A DNA stretch of 64,000 bases from Candidatus Poribacteria bacterium (GCA_012267415.1 JAAXGN010000027.1:1-64000), one strand, 5' to 3'; shown: positions 1-10,041, counted from the stretch's first letter. Numbers and translations are program-made. Notes: generated by a model not told the origin, from the letters alone.

Positions 1-256
1 TAATTGTATAATCTACCATAAATTATACTACAAGTTACAGGATTTGTTCAAAGCAAATCTTATCCACTCTCTCAATTCTATACACCTTTCGCACCGCTGG
101 TGCTTGGTTTCTGGTGCTATTTACATTTCTATACACACTCCTCAGCGCATATTACTAATGATTCAAAGACCAATCTCCTTCTTGACCTGTGCCCAGGGTA
201 TTCCACCGCCAGCAGGAACAGCGGAATTTAACGTGAACTCAGAATAGATAATATCG
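1..256. other. gene-free edge region with one repeat copy
   Basis: I see no convincing gene here. Positions 77-107 hold one copy of a short repeat built around an inverted pair (CACCG/CGGTG) and reading 'ctatacacctttcgcaccg'. Related copies lie at about 9630-9660 (opposite orientation) and 9935-9965. The open frame at 44-247 has no ribosome site and runs through the repeat, so I do not call it. Confidence 0.5.
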
Positions 257-2239
257 CTAAGAACTACTTTCAACCTTCTTACTCGGCAAGCTTAACACTG
301 CCTCCACAATAAGCGCGATTACCATTCCGATAAGAAAAATTCGCCAGAGTTCGTTGGCTAATGCTGATGTATCGCCTACTTCAACATCAATTCTACGATA
401 CGATAACCCTTCAAACAGTGCGTCCACTGTCTCAACAGATGCTGCTTTAGCAGTATCTTCAACGGCACTACGGTTCACGGCTGCCCAATACGTTTCGTCT
501 CGGTAAACCCCGGCATGCAATCCACGTTCAGAAAGAGAGGATGCGTTTTCTTCAGGAGCAACTACCTTCCACTGTTCACGATCAGCAAGTGCATCGTGTG
601 CTGCAACACGTTGGGATGCATCCGTTAGAACAGATGTTCCTTCAGCTAATGCCCGCTGCAATGCCACATAAAAGACTACGCCGTCACGTTCAAGAGAAGA
701 ATACTGTGCTGTCGGTAAGGTGCTACAGAAATAAACGGCACCACGGTCAGAATTTACGCGAGATAACAACGGAGCATCGTCATCGAATCTTGCTAAGATC
801 GTTCCTGTACTTTCAAATGCGCGATACTTGAAAAACCGTAGATCGTTCAATGGCAAAGCATTACCACTTTCAACATGTGCGAAGAGGTCTGCATCCCCAC
901 GCCACCATGAGATTTTGTAGGGTTGCTCCTCAGCGGTTTGCCAGTCGTTCCATTGTGAGTCAAAGAAGCGTCCACCTGCGTGCTGATTAGGTGGGAAGAA
1001 GATTACGACTCGTCCGCTATTGACAAAGTTCTGTATCTGTTCAGCAACCACTCCTGTCGGTAAAGCTGCCTGCCAGATCAAAAGTCCTATGTTTTCCCAA
1101 TCAATTTCTCCTGTTTTGTTGACAGAAATCACATCTGTTTGATGTTGAAGTCGATTATCCGTTGGAATAGAAAGTGCCCGACGAAATGCTTCACCAATCC
1201 TTGCATCATCACTTACGATGACCGATTGGCGTATCGGTGGTTCGGAAAATACAAAGTAGAATCTGTTATCCAATGGATTCGCGTCACCGGGTAAACCGAC
1301 TGATCCCCAACCTGAAGTGAGTGTACCATCAATGGGAATGCGGTGTCCTTTAATAGAAGCACCCAGTACATCAAGCTCAACTTCAACGACTGAACGGACT
1401 TTATTAACCTCAAACTCAATTGGTACTCTTTGAATCGCAGTATTATTGCCTTCGGAACGGACAATCACATCAAGTAGCAGTTCTGCATTGTTACCTTGCT
1501 GCCACCGTTGCACATTTTCTACTCTCACAGATAAGTTGCTTGCTGCTGTTTCTGAATATGCCAGCAGGAAAAGATTTACACCTTCTAATTGGGCAAATTC
1601 TTCGGTTATCGCTTCCCATCGTCCGCTGTCAACAGCCCAATCGTTTTCACGTAGGTCAGAGCATATCCATATATCCACCCGTCCCGTATTGTTCGCTTTT
1701 AGATATGTTAGAGAAGTTTCGAGCATACTGGGAATATTTGCGCTGGTAGCACTTGCTTCAGTCATCGGTAAGCTTAATAATGCCTTCGGTGAATCTACTT
1801 TTTGCATGCGTCCAGTGGCACTATCAATTAAAAACAGATGTGTTCCGTAATCTCCCTGCTCCAATAAGTGTGCTAACCTTTTGAGTGCAGTAGACCTTTT
1901 TGATTCACCGGCTTGCAAATCTTGTGCTTCCATACTCGCTGATCTGTCGAGTAATACCAATGTAACATCAGGTTTTGCGAACCCGATACTTCCTAACCAA
2001 CCACCAGAAAGTGGACGGCTGATTGCAAAAATCAAGGCGGCGATAGCAAGAACTCGCATCAGCAAAATCAAAATATGACGGATCCGTGCCATCCCTTTGC
2101 TCATCCGTTTTGCTGTCATGAGAAACATCATCGCAGCCCAAGGAACGGTCCGGTGTCGCTGCTGATTGATTAAGTGGATAATAACAGGCAGTAGGACTAA
2201 TGGGAGTGCTATTAGGGTCAGGGGTTGAAGGAAATTCAT
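257..2239 (-). CDS. BatA-type vWA domain membrane protein
   Basis: A 660-residue inner-membrane protein. An N-terminal BatA-type segment with a helix at about 6-24 is followed by a second helix at about 55-74. Next comes a von Willebrand A domain whose MIDAS motif starts as DRSAS at 98-102. A long periplasmic part follows, and a last helix lies at about 633-652. The family sits with MoxR ATPases and DUF58 proteins and is thought to act in envelope stress tolerance or metal-dependent assembly; its exact role is not settled. Here it is the last gene of a minus-strand group with MoxR at 4785-5804 and the DUF58 protein at 3879-4781, but an HtrA protease intervenes. The family call is secure and the function is not. 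Confidence 0.88.
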   Translation of the reverse strand: MNFLQPLTLIALPLVLLPVIIHLINQQRHRTVPWAAMMFLMTAKRMSKGMARIRHILILLMRVLAIAALIFAISRPLSGGWLGSIGFAKPDVTLVLLDRSASMEAQDLQAGESKRSTALKRLAHLLEQGDYGTHLFLIDSATGRMQKVDSPKALLSLPMTEASATSANIPSMLETSLTYLKANNTGRVDIWICSDLRENDWAVDSGRWEAITEEFAQLEGVNLFLLAYSETAASNLSVRVENVQRWQQGNNAELLLDVIVRSEGNNTAIQRVPIEFEVNKVRSVVEVELDVLGASIKGHRIPIDGTLTSGWGSVGLPGDANPLDNRFYFVFSEPPIRQSVIVSDDARIGEAFRRALSIPTDNRLQHQTDVISVNKTGEIDWENIGLLIWQAALPTGVVAEQIQNFVNSGRVVIFFPPNQHAGGRFFDSQWNDWQTAEEQPYKISWWRGDADLFAHVESGNALPLNDLRFFKYRAFESTGTILARFDDDAPLLSRVNSDRGAVYFCSTLPTAQYSSLERDGVVFYVALQRALAEGTSVLTDASQRVAAHDALADREQWKVVAPEENASSLSERGLHAGVYRDETYWAAVNRSAVEDTAKAASVETVDALFEGLSYRRIDVEVGDTSALANELWRIFLIGMVIALIVEAVLSLPSKKVESSS

Positions 2240-2277
2240 AGTTTATATACTTATATAGTGGAATCCAAGATTAATGA

Positions 2278-2325
2278 AACACGCCACAGCGGGCGAGGAG
2301 ACCTCGCCGTACGGTGGGTCTTCGT
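2278..2325. repeat. extragenic GC-rich palindrome (GGCGAGGAGACCTCGCC type)
   Basis: The inverted repeat GGCGAGG-AGA-CCTCGCC is followed by a conserved tail reading 'gtacggtgggtcttcgt'. Close copies occur at 3748-3785 (ggcggggagaccccgcc), at 22315-22360 and at 41078-41125, all between genes. The family looks like a REP or BIME element that ends many of the transcription units in this window. Confidence 0.7.
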
Positions 2326-2336
2326 AAATAACTTTA

Positions 2337-3674
2337 TTATAACTTCACTGTGATTTTTTCTAAGCCATTTATCCCTTTCACATCAAGGATAACATCGGAT
2401 CCTTCCTGTTTCTGGTGCAGAATAGTCTCAAGTGTTCTAACATCAACGACTTCTTGACCATCAATGGCAACGATAAGCATACCCTTCAGAATCTTTGCTT
2501 TAAATCCAGGTGAAATACCATTAACCTGTTCAACCATCAGACCCCGGTCTTGATCGTTTAGGTAATCATACCTTAGATGGCTGCCGTTTCCTATCTCTCG
2601 CACTGCTAACCCCAGTTTTTTCCATGAAGCAGAATCGGTATCTACAGATCGTCCAACTAACTTAAGTGGCATCTCTTCAATAGGGATATTGAGTGTAATT
2701 TCTTGTGAATTTCGTAAGACCTTTAAGACACACTTTTTACCGATGGGATATTCCAGGATGATATTCTCAAATTCAGAGATGTTTGTCACTTTTTCACCAT
2801 CGTATTCAAGAATGATGTCATTTCGTTTTAATCCGCTTCTGAATGCAGCTGAGTTTATTTTGACGCTCCTTACTCTGATACCTCTTGAGTTGTTTCTCAT
2901 GTCTGCATCAATATACCCGCGGATCACGCTGCCGTGTGCGATCAGTTTTTGTCCTATTGTTTCAGCGATGTCACAGTTAACAGCAAAAGTTGAGCCTTCC
3001 CCCTGTTTAAGGGTATTGATACCGATGACTTCACCGTGAATATTTAGTAACGGACCACCGCTGCTACCTGGATGGATCCATGCATCTGTTTGGAGGAAAT
3101 TTTGATGGTATTGAAATGGATCTCTATCTTCATGCGGATGGAAACAACGGCTTTTTCCACTAACGATTCCAGATGTCACAGTGTATCGATATTGTAGTGG
3201 ATCACCGATAGCGATAGCGAGTTGTCCGACGCGAATGTTCCTTGGGTCCGCCATCGTAAGTACAGGACAGATGTCATGTGTATCAATTTTTATGACGGCA
3301 ACATCTGTATTCTTATCGGCACCGATTATTTTTGCATCATAAGAAGTGCCGTCATGGAGTCTCACCTTGATATTGTTTGCATCTTCCACTACATGCTCAT
3401 TTGTTAAGATGTATCCATCTTCACGAAAAAGAAAACCTGACGCACCTGATGGACGCGTTATAGGTTTACCCTCTTTGATCTGAGTTTTTTGAGTTGATAT
3501 GCTGACAATAGCAGGCATACTTTTTTCTACGACATTTATGAGAGCGTTTTCAAAAGAGCTTAATATCTCATAATCACTGGGTTGATGGGCTGCTGTTGTG
3601 CCCGAATTAATCATCGTGACAAAAACGATACAAAAAATGGTAATGCCAACATAAGAAAGTGTGCATCTTTTCAT
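2337..3674 (-). CDS. HtrA/DegP-like serine protease with PDZ domains
   Basis: A 445-residue trypsin-fold protease with an N-terminal signal or anchor helix at about 8-25. The catalytic triad is visible as H94 (in TNEHVVED), D124 (in NTDVAVIKI) and S205 (in GSSGGPL). Two PDZ-like regions follow, at about 250-335 and 360-445. HtrA proteins degrade or refold damaged periplasmic proteins. The gene lies between the BatA-like and DUF58 genes on the same strand, with gaps of about 100 and 200 bases holding palindromes, so co-transcription is uncertain. The length fits DegP-type proteins. Whether it corresponds to DegP, DegQ or DegS cannot be told from sequence alone. Confidence 0.9.
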   Translation of the reverse strand: MKRCTLSYVGITIFCIVFVTMINSGTTAAHQPSDYEILSSFENALINVVEKSMPAIVSISTQKTQIKEGKPITRPSGASGFLFREDGYILTNEHVVEDANNIKVRLHDGTSYDAKIIGADKNTDVAVIKIDTHDICPVLTMADPRNIRVGQLAIAIGDPLQYRYTVTSGIVSGKSRCFHPHEDRDPFQYHQNFLQTDAWIHPGSSGGPLLNIHGEVIGINTLKQGEGSTFAVNCDIAETIGQKLIAHGSVIRGYIDADMRNNSRGIRVRSVKINSAAFRSGLKRNDIILEYDGEKVTNISEFENIILEYPIGKKCVLKVLRNSQEITLNIPIEEMPLKLVGRSVDTDSASWKKLGLAVREIGNGSHLRYDYLNDQDRGLMVEQVNGISPGFKAKILKGMLIVAIDGQEVVDVRTLETILHQKQEGSDVILDVKGINGLEKITVKL

Positions 3675-3878
3675 CAGTTTTCTCCTTATTTGAATTGTTC
3701 AGGACTTACACATTTCAACAAGTTTGAATATTAAATATACAGATGGCCCGTTGATGATGGGCGGGGAGACCCCGCCCCTACAAGTTCGGTGCCTGCAAGG
3801 ATTATCGGAAAATTGACAATTTCATTATTTAATAAAATCCTTAACTTTAATAACTGAATACTAAACACTGTTTGCTGA

Positions 3879-4781
3879 TTATACTTTTTTGGGTGTACGA
3901 CCTAATAGGAATTTTGCTAATACATCACCGAAATCTTCATGGATACATACACGATGGTAGTCAATTTCGGTGCTACGGATGACTTCGTTCATACTCTCAA
4001 GGTAGTCTTCAAGTGCCCGTCGGTACTGAACGCCGATGATAGTTGGGTCTGCTAAAACAGGTTCTCCACCTTCCATATCCACGAACCGTATTGGACGGTC
4101 AAACTCGAAATCCAGTTCGTTCTGCTCTATAAGATGAAACACTGCAACATCGTGTTTACGAAATCGGAGGTGTTCAAAACAGTTTCGGACAACTTCCGGA
4201 TCAATGAAGAGGTCAGATATGATGACAATCATTGCGCGTTGTGGTACCCGTTCAGCGATCTGGTGTAGGACTTCTGCTAAACCTGTTTCACCGGAGGGTT
4301 CTACTGCTCCGAGTTCATCAAGTACAGTACTGAGATGTGTTGCACTGCGTTTAGGTGGTATTTCTCTGTGGAATTCTGTTCCAGCGCAGTATAGACCTAC
4401 TGCATCGCCTTGTAGTGCTGCGATATAGGCTAAAGTTCCGCCGATTCTTCGGGCGTAATCGAGTTTACTCATTCCGTTCAGAGCAAACCCCATGGATCCG
4501 CTGGTGTCAACGGTTAAACACAACCGCAGATTTGTATCCGCCTCAAATTCTTTAATATAGTAACGGTCATTCCTGGCATAGGCACGCCAATCGAGTCTGC
4601 GCGTGTCATCCCCCGGAACATACTTCCTATACTCAGCAAATTCGAGACTTGAGCCGCGTATTGGGCTGCGATGTTTACCGGATACGCTGCCTATCATAGG
4701 TAAACGGGCATGTAGTTCAAGCGTTGAAAGCCGTTCCAATACCTTCTGATTCAGGTAATCACGTTTGAGTTGCAGTGCCAT
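3879..4781 (-). CDS. DUF58 domain protein (vWA-like)
   Basis: A 300-residue protein with the DUF58 signature YVPGDDTRRLDWRAYAR at about 54-70, then a vWA-like fold with a DTSGS MIDAS motif at 92-96. It has no membrane helix, so it is probably cytoplasmic. DUF58 proteins are regular partners of MoxR ATPases, and here the MoxR gene stops four bases before this start. That spacing implies one operon and coupled translation. The pair may act as a metal-dependent chaperone on the membrane-bound vWA protein downstream, by analogy with other MoxR systems; this is inference. Confidence 0.92.
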   Translation of the reverse strand: MALQLKRDYLNQKVLERLSTLELHARLPMIGSVSGKHRSPIRGSSLEFAEYRKYVPGDDTRRLDWRAYARNDRYYIKEFEADTNLRLCLTVDTSGSMGFALNGMSKLDYARRIGGTLAYIAALQGDAVGLYCAGTEFHREIPPKRSATHLSTVLDELGAVEPSGETGLAEVLHQIAERVPQRAMIVIISDLFIDPEVVRNCFEHLRFRKHDVAVFHLIEQNELDFEFDRPIRFVDMEGGEPVLADPTIIGVQYRRALEDYLESMNEVIRSTEIDYHRVCIHEDFGDVLAKFLLGRTPKKV

Positions 4782-4784
4782 ACC

Positions 4785-5804
4785 TTATCCCTGTTCTGAT
4801 AATTCTTCTACGAGTCGTTCTACGATGTCTTGACTGGTGATGTTTTCAGATTCAGCAGCGAAGGAGGTAATGACACGATGTGACAATACCGGGCTCGCAA
4901 CAGCAACCATATCTTCAAGACGGGCCATATAACTACCACTCAGTGCAGCACGTGCTTTAGCACCCAGTATTAGGTATTGAACTGCACGCGGACCAGCTCC
5001 CCAGGCAACGAGAGGTTTCAACCACTCAGGGGTTGATTCATCCTTTGGACGCGTACTTCGGACTAAATCAACCGAAAATTCATAGATGTGTTCCGGTACT
5101 GGTACACGGCGAACAAGATTTTGAAACGCTATGACCCGTTCACCTGTCAACACGTGGTCCAATGTCGGAAGCGACATCCCTGTGGTCGTGCGAGCAATTT
5201 CAATCTCTTCTGAACGGTTGGGATAGTCCACTTCAATTCTGAACATAAACCGGTCCAATTGTGCTTCGGGTAATGGGTATGTCCCCTCCTGTTCAATAGG
5301 GTTCTGTGTTGCTAATACGAAGAATGGTGGGGCTAACTGGTAGGTTCTTCCGATGACAGTGATCTTATGTTCCTGCATTGCCTCAAGCATTGCAGCCTGT
5401 GTTTTTGAGGGTGCGCGGTTGATCTCGTCAGCAAGGATAAGGTTGGCGAAGAGGGGACCTCTTACGAACTCAAACTCACGTTTACCACCTGGTATTTCTT
5501 GAAGGATGTCCGTGCCAGTGATGTCCATCGGCATCAGGTCAGGTGTAAATTGAATTCGGCTGAAATCCAGTGCCATGGTTTCCGCAAATTTTCTTACCAA
5601 GAGTGTTTTTGCTAAACCCGGAACACCCATCAATAAGGCGTGTCCTTGTGAGAAAAGGCAAATTGATAAGTGTTCAATCACTTGCTCTTGACCGATAATA
5701 ACCTTTCCGATTGCAGTTTTTAGTTGGTCATAGACATCACGTAATTCGTCAATCGCTGCGACATCATCGGCATCCATTTGATCAATGTGTTGTGGTGTTT
5801 GCAT
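4785..5804 (-). CDS. MoxR family AAA+ ATPase
   Basis: A 339-residue AAA+ ATPase. Walker A is GVPGLAKT at 60-67 and Walker B is NLILADEINRAPSKTQ from about 121. The motif LATQNPIEQEGTYPLPEAQLDRF is characteristic of MoxR proteins and is only partly quoted here. The length is typical. A ribosome site (AAAGGA) lies just upstream of the ATG. It heads the group with the DUF58 protein four bases downstream. MoxR ATPases are thought to remodel or load metal into vWA partner proteins. The 240-base upstream region is AT-rich and holds the likely promoter. Confidence 0.95.
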   Translation of the reverse strand: MQTPQHIDQMDADDVAAIDELRDVYDQLKTAIGKVIIGQEQVIEHLSICLFSQGHALLMGVPGLAKTLLVRKFAETMALDFSRIQFTPDLMPMDITGTDILQEIPGGKREFEFVRGPLFANLILADEINRAPSKTQAAMLEAMQEHKITVIGRTYQLAPPFFVLATQNPIEQEGTYPLPEAQLDRFMFRIEVDYPNRSEEIEIARTTTGMSLPTLDHVLTGERVIAFQNLVRRVPVPEHIYEFSVDLVRSTRPKDESTPEWLKPLVAWGAGPRAVQYLILGAKARAALSGSYMARLEDMVAVASPVLSHRVITSFAAESENITSQDIVERLVEELSEQG

Positions 5805-6044
5805 CTTGATTCCTTTACATTAAATTAGAGATAGAACAATCAATAGAGACTATATCTTTGTAGGCAAATTTTCTAACAACTTCCTATTATAACATACCTG
5901 ACTTATTTAGTCAAATATAATATTATTGTAGGTCTAAGATTCATCTGAAGATTAAATTAATAATCAGGTTAATATATTATATTCTTTATGCACACACCTC
6001 AATTATCTGAGGCATTATCTATCGGATTTCTTCGGGAAAACCGC

Positions 6045-7158
6045 TTAGGACGAAGATGGTTTTATCTTCAAATAACCCTCTATAAAAGCATCTAAATCCC
6101 CGTTCAAGACAGAGTCAACGTTTCCTGTTTCAATATTCGTTCTTGTGTCTTTCACACGTTGATAGGGATGCAAGACGTAAGATCGGATTTGACTTCCAAA
6201 GTCAATATCTCTACGTTCAGGTTGTAGTTTGGCAATTTCCTCATCACGTTGTGCGCGATAGAACAGATACAATCGAGAACGCATTTCCTTCATGGCTATT
6301 TCTCTGTTCTTGTGTTGAGAACGTTCATTCTGACACTGCACCATTATCCCCGTTGGTTTGTGTGTAATACGGACGGCAGAGTCCGTTACATTAACGTGTT
6401 GTCCGCCTGCACCGCTTGCACGAAAAGTATCAATACGTAGGTCTTCGGTATTGATTTCTACTTCAACACTGTCATCAATTTCAGGGGTGACATGGACTGC
6501 TGCAAAAGAGGTGTGTCGTCGTTTGTTGAAGTCGAAAGGAGATAACCGAACCAGTCGGTGAACCCCAGATTCAGCTTGCAGATATCCATAAGCTGATGGA
6601 CCGCTGACAAAAATAGTTGTCCCTTTAATTCCTGCTTCATCCCCAGGTGTGATATCTGCTATTTCGGAGGTGTAGCTATGTTGGTCGCACCAACGTAGAT
6701 ACATCCGCATCAGCATCCCTGCCCAATCTTGTGCATCAACTCCTCCTGCACCTGGATGGATGCTTAGTATTGCGTTGTTTTTGTCAAACTCACCGTTCAG
6801 CATCAATCGTAATTCGATTTTCTCTAACTGTGCGGTAACTTCCTTTAGTCCGTTTTCAATTTCAGGTTCAAAACTGTTGTCGCTTTCTTCAATTGCAAGC
6901 TCCAATAAGGTCTGTAAATCTTCAACTAAACTTGCTACTTTCTCATATTCACCAATCTCATCTTTGAGAAAAGATATACGTTGATTTACTTTTTGCACCT
7001 GTTGGGAGTTTGCCCAGAAATCTGGTTTCAATGCTTCTTTCTCAAGTTCAACCAACTCTTGCTGTTTTGTTGGGAGGTCAAAGATACCCCCTGAGTTCTT
7101 GAAGTTGAGTTGTGATCCTATCTATTTCTGATTTAAGGTCTGATAGCATATTCTCCAT
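6045..7158 (-). CDS. prfB: peptide chain release factor 2, with programmed +1 frameshift
   Basis: RF2 ends translation at UGA and UAA codons. The main frame (7079 down to 6045) holds the SPF stop-recognition tripeptide in VRLSPFDFNKRR and the catalytic GGQ in SGAGGQHVNV. The true start is ATG at 7158. A 26-codon first frame (MENMLSDL to LRGYL) ends in a UGA at 7078-7080. It is preceded by an AGGGGG Shine-Dalgarno-like element (7087-7092), and the slip site is CTTTGAC. Skipping T7080 joins the frames (LRGYL-DLPTKQQ) and gives about 370 residues, the normal RF2 length. This is the classical autoregulatory prfB arrangement. The gene lies downstream of lnt. Confidence 0.95.
7077..7092 (-). promoter_or_regulatory. 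prfB programmed frameshift site
   Basis: On the minus strand AGGGGG stands three bases before CTT-TGA-C. This matches the known bacterial RF2 site, where the internal SD-like element pushes the ribosome +1 when RF2 is scarce and UGA is read slowly. The downstream frame continues without a break as RF2. Confidence 0.95.
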
Positions 7159-7184
7159 CCATTATTTTGAATTAGTTAATTTAG

Positions 7185-7320
7185 AACTTACCCATTCCCT
7201 CTGATAAGGGGGTTAGGGGTTAAAAAGTCGTTATTTCAATGATATATTAGTGATTTAACCCCCTAAATCCCCCTTATCAGGGGGACTTTAAGAGCCAGTT
7301 ATTATTTTTGGGCGTAAGTC
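7185..7320. repeat. inverted repeat of the CCCTTATCAGGGGG family
   Basis: A segment reading 'ccctctgataagggggttag' faces an inverted copy ending 'cccccttatcaggggg' about 60 bases later. Between them is 'taaaaagtcgttatttcaatgatata'. Pieces of the same family recur at 19545-19600 and include the tail 'gcgtaagtcctg'. The element fills the lnt-prfB gap. It may act as a folded RNA spacer or a remnant mobile element. Confidence 0.6.
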
Positions 7321-7323
7321 CTG

Positions 7324-8889
7324 TTAATTTGTTGTTTTTGATGAGATTAAACCGATTATTCGTGCTGTTGTTAAACTGACGATAGAAAACACGATACAGA
7401 GAATTGGAAGCCAATCACCATAACGTGTGTAAAGTGTCAGGTTTCCTTCTTTAAGATCGATTTCTGCATTTATGAATTGGTCTTCTGTTTGTGGTGTTAC
7501 CATCGGTCTTTTTATTTTTCCATATTTGTCAACGACACATGTGTATCCTCCATTGGCACATCTGAAAACGGCTATTCTGTTCTCCACTGCTCGCATCGGT
7601 GCCATCGCTAAATGAAGCTCAGGGAATGCAGTGTCGACAAACCAAGCATCGTTGGTCAGAATTCCCATTACATCTGCCCCATCTTTCACAAACTTCCGAA
7701 AATGATTCGGAAATGCAGATTCAAAGCAAATTGATGTTCCAACCTTTATTTTATCTTCTTCTGATTGCTGAACATTTACAATAGGTAACGTATTTAAAGA
7801 CTTTCCGTGTTCATAAGGTTGAAATTGGATAAAGTTTGGCAAAAAGTCAGCTAATGGCACATACTCTCCAAACGGCACAAGGTGCATTTTGGCATATTTC
7901 CCTACAATCTCGCTGTCAGAAGAAACAGAAATGACACGGTTGTAAAGATTACCGAATGCATCAAGATCAGTTGCTCCGATAAGCATAGGTATTTTTCCGA
8001 TCTGCTCTTGGAAATTCCTAAAGATATTGTTGTAGTATTCAGTTTTCCCAGATAACACCTCTCCTCTTACAGAAGTCTCGGGCCAAACTATTAGATCCGG
8101 TTTTTCTGAAGCAGCTTCTCTTGACAATTTGATATACTTAGCGAATATGCTTGGAAAATTCCCCCTTTGCCATTTCTCAAGTTGTGAAATATTACCGGGT
8201 ACAAGTGCAACCTTCAAACTGTTTTCTGTATCATCATGCCTATCAATTACCACAAAACCGTGGATAATACATACTATTGTTAGAAGACACGGTACAATAA
8301 CAGTTATCAGTTCATCGCGCCATCTGCTAAAATTGCAGATAAACTTTGCGATTCCTGCATTAAAAAAAACGACCAAAAAACTGATGCCGTAAACACCTGT
8401 AATAGAGGCGATCTGAATTCCGTGGGTAAAGTTCCACTGTGAATAACCGATGTTCCCCCACGGAAATCCTGTTAAGAGCCAACCTTTTATCCATTCTAAA
8501 CTAACCCAGATGGATGCGACTGCAGTAGGGTATAATATTCCTGTCCGCCATGGCAAAATATGGACTAATAGTGCAAAAACTGCGAAATAGAGTGCAGTAT
8601 AACCTACTAAGAGTGTATAACCGAGTAGGGTTGTTAGGATGTGTGCATAAGGATATAGCAAAACAATTGCTAACAATAGACCCGCAAAAAAAACTAACCC
8701 TGATATGTACCCCATCAAGAAAGCGGACTTCCGACTCGCTCCCGACTCAAGTGCCATCAATAAAGGAATCAGTGCAACCCACGCCAGTGGAAAGAAGTTG
8801 ACGTTAGGAAAACTACAAAATAAGAGGATACCTGAACTGCCTGCAAGTAGATAACGATAGCGTTTTACAAAACTCAAAGTCTTTACCAC
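7324..8889 (-). CDS. lnt: apolipoprotein N-acyltransferase
   Basis: This integral membrane enzyme adds the third acyl chain to the N-terminal cysteine of lipoproteins. It has 521 residues, with about six to seven membrane helices in residues 10-215 and a nitrilase-like domain after them. The catalytic triad is visible as E271 (in VWPETSVRGE), K334 (in KYAKMHLVPFGEY) and C388 (in GTSICFES). A last helix lies near the C terminus. The start is GTG at 8889. Its presence shows a diderm envelope with triacylated lipoproteins. prfB follows about 165 bases downstream, beyond a palindrome. Confidence 0.93.
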   Translation of the reverse strand: MVKTLSFVKRYRYLLAGSSGILLFCSFPNVNFFPLAWVALIPLLMALESGASRKSAFLMGYISGLVFFAGLLLAIVLLYPYAHILTTLLGYTLLVGYTALYFAVFALLVHILPWRTGILYPTAVASIWVSLEWIKGWLLTGFPWGNIGYSQWNFTHGIQIASITGVYGISFLVVFFNAGIAKFICNFSRWRDELITVIVPCLLTIVCIIHGFVVIDRHDDTENSLKVALVPGNISQLEKWQRGNFPSIFAKYIKLSREAASEKPDLIVWPETSVRGEVLSGKTEYYNNIFRNFQEQIGKIPMLIGATDLDAFGNLYNRVISVSSDSEIVGKYAKMHLVPFGEYVPLADFLPNFIQFQPYEHGKSLNTLPIVNVQQSEEDKIKVGTSICFESAFPNHFRKFVKDGADVMGILTNDAWFVDTAFPELHLAMAPMRAVENRIAVFRCANGGYTCVVDKYGKIKRPMVTPQTEDQFINAEIDLKEGNLTLYTRYGDWLPILCIVFSIVSLTTARIIGLISSKTTN

Positions 8890-9077
8890 GGATCAAATAA
8901 ACTTATTGAAATATTATCACACTTTTCTGTGGGTGTCAATATTATAATACGGGTGTGTAAATGTTTTGTCACCTATTCTGTCAGAACCAGGATTTACTGG
9001 ATTTTAAGATTTTCAGGATAAGAGGTTTTGGTGTTATCAGATGGATTGGTCTGTATCCATTCACCTTGATTATGGCA

Positions 9078-9312
9078 GTAGCACATTCATCCTTGATTGT
9101 GCTTCTTTCTAATACATGCATCCATCATTACCCCTCTCCGTCCAGCAAACATCGTCATATTGCCGTAGCACATTCATCTTGATTGTGCTTCTTTGGACAG
9201 CATGCATCCTTCATTACCCCTCTCCGTCCAGCAAACATCCAGATATTGCCGTAGCACATTCATCCTTGATTGTGCTACTTTGGACAGCATGCATCCTTCA
9301 TTGGACTCCTCT
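9078..9312. repeat. tandem repeat, three copies, period 86-87
   Basis: Copies begin at 9078, 9165 and 9251, each with 'gtagcacattcatc' followed by 'ttgattgtgct'. These two parts form an inverted pair (GTAGCACA and TGTGCTAC-like). The third copy diverges after about 55 bases. The hairpin core also occurs elsewhere, for example at 41898-41923 inside the 3' end of a hydrolase gene. Confidence 0.85.
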
Positions 9313-9780
9313 GTCTCCCATTGATAAGACGCAATTCTGAGCATATAACTTTATCGCGTGGGATGACGGCTTCGTTGCACAATCAAGATGAATGTGCTAC
9401 AGAAGAAATAAACCAAAGGCTATCGCGAAACTTTATGGCGGAGCATGACGCAATGCGGCTCTGCCGGACTGGGGGTATTACTAGTTTCGTGTTTTCATTA
9501 AATTGACACTTATGGTATGTGATGTCTTTCAAAAGGATAGGGTATAATGTATCTAAACCTTTGATGGAAGCGTTTTATCTTTGTCTGAACCAAGATTTAC
9601 AGGATAAGAACGTGTGAACAATAAAGATCAAGCACCAGCGGTGCGAAAGGTGTATAGAACGGGTGTATCTAATTCCCTAACCTGATATACCTTTCGCCTC
9701 TGGGGCTTACTACGGTAACTCAAGTTGCCACCTACGAGTCTTAGACAGGGAAACACCATCTTTTTAGCAATACTTGTAGC

Positions 9781-9900
9781 GCAAACTGTTAGTTTGCGGA
9801 CTAATATGCACAATCTAACAGATTGTGCTACATAGGCAATACTTGCAAACTGTTAGTTTGCGGACTAATATGCACAATCTAACAGATTGTGCTACATAGG
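9781..9900. repeat. two identical 56-base hairpin units
   Basis: The segments 9781-9836 and 9845-9900 are identical. Each contains two hairpins: GCAAACTGTTAGTTTGC, and CACAATCTAACAGATTGTG followed by CTACATAGG. The same hairpin family (arms CAAACT/AGTTTG) recurs at about 27070-27110, 39096-39160, 44415-44475, 62480-62510 and 63603-63630. Confidence 0.85.
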
Positions 9901-10041
9901 TGGCAACTTAGGTTATGGTAATGTCAACGTTTTCTATACACCTTTCGCCCCTCTGGGGCTTGGAATTTTACAGAAACTTTATTCCTCCCTTTACTCATGT
10001 GTTTCAACAAAAAATTTACACACTCTTCTTGTTAAGATTCA

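Larger units (their letters stand above)
8890..10020. repeat. 1.1-kb gene-free repeat field
   Basis: No gene is supported here. The region holds a copy of the 'aaccaggatttactggattttaagattttcagg' family at about 8987-9025 and a fragment of it near 9588. It also has three tandem copies of an 86-87 base unit (9078-9312), two identical 56-base copies of a hairpin unit (9781-9836 and 9845-9900), and two copies of the 'ctatacacctttcgc' repeat (about 9630-9665 and 9935-9965). It separates the lnt-prfB group from the defence island and looks like a recombination-prone boundary. Confidence 0.75.

Noticed and set aside
9078-9312. Possible CRISPR array: regularly spaced repeats upstream of defence genes
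   Set aside because: The 86-87 base unit repeats as a whole, with no unique spacers, only three copies and no cas genes. It is a tandem duplication of an extragenic hairpin.
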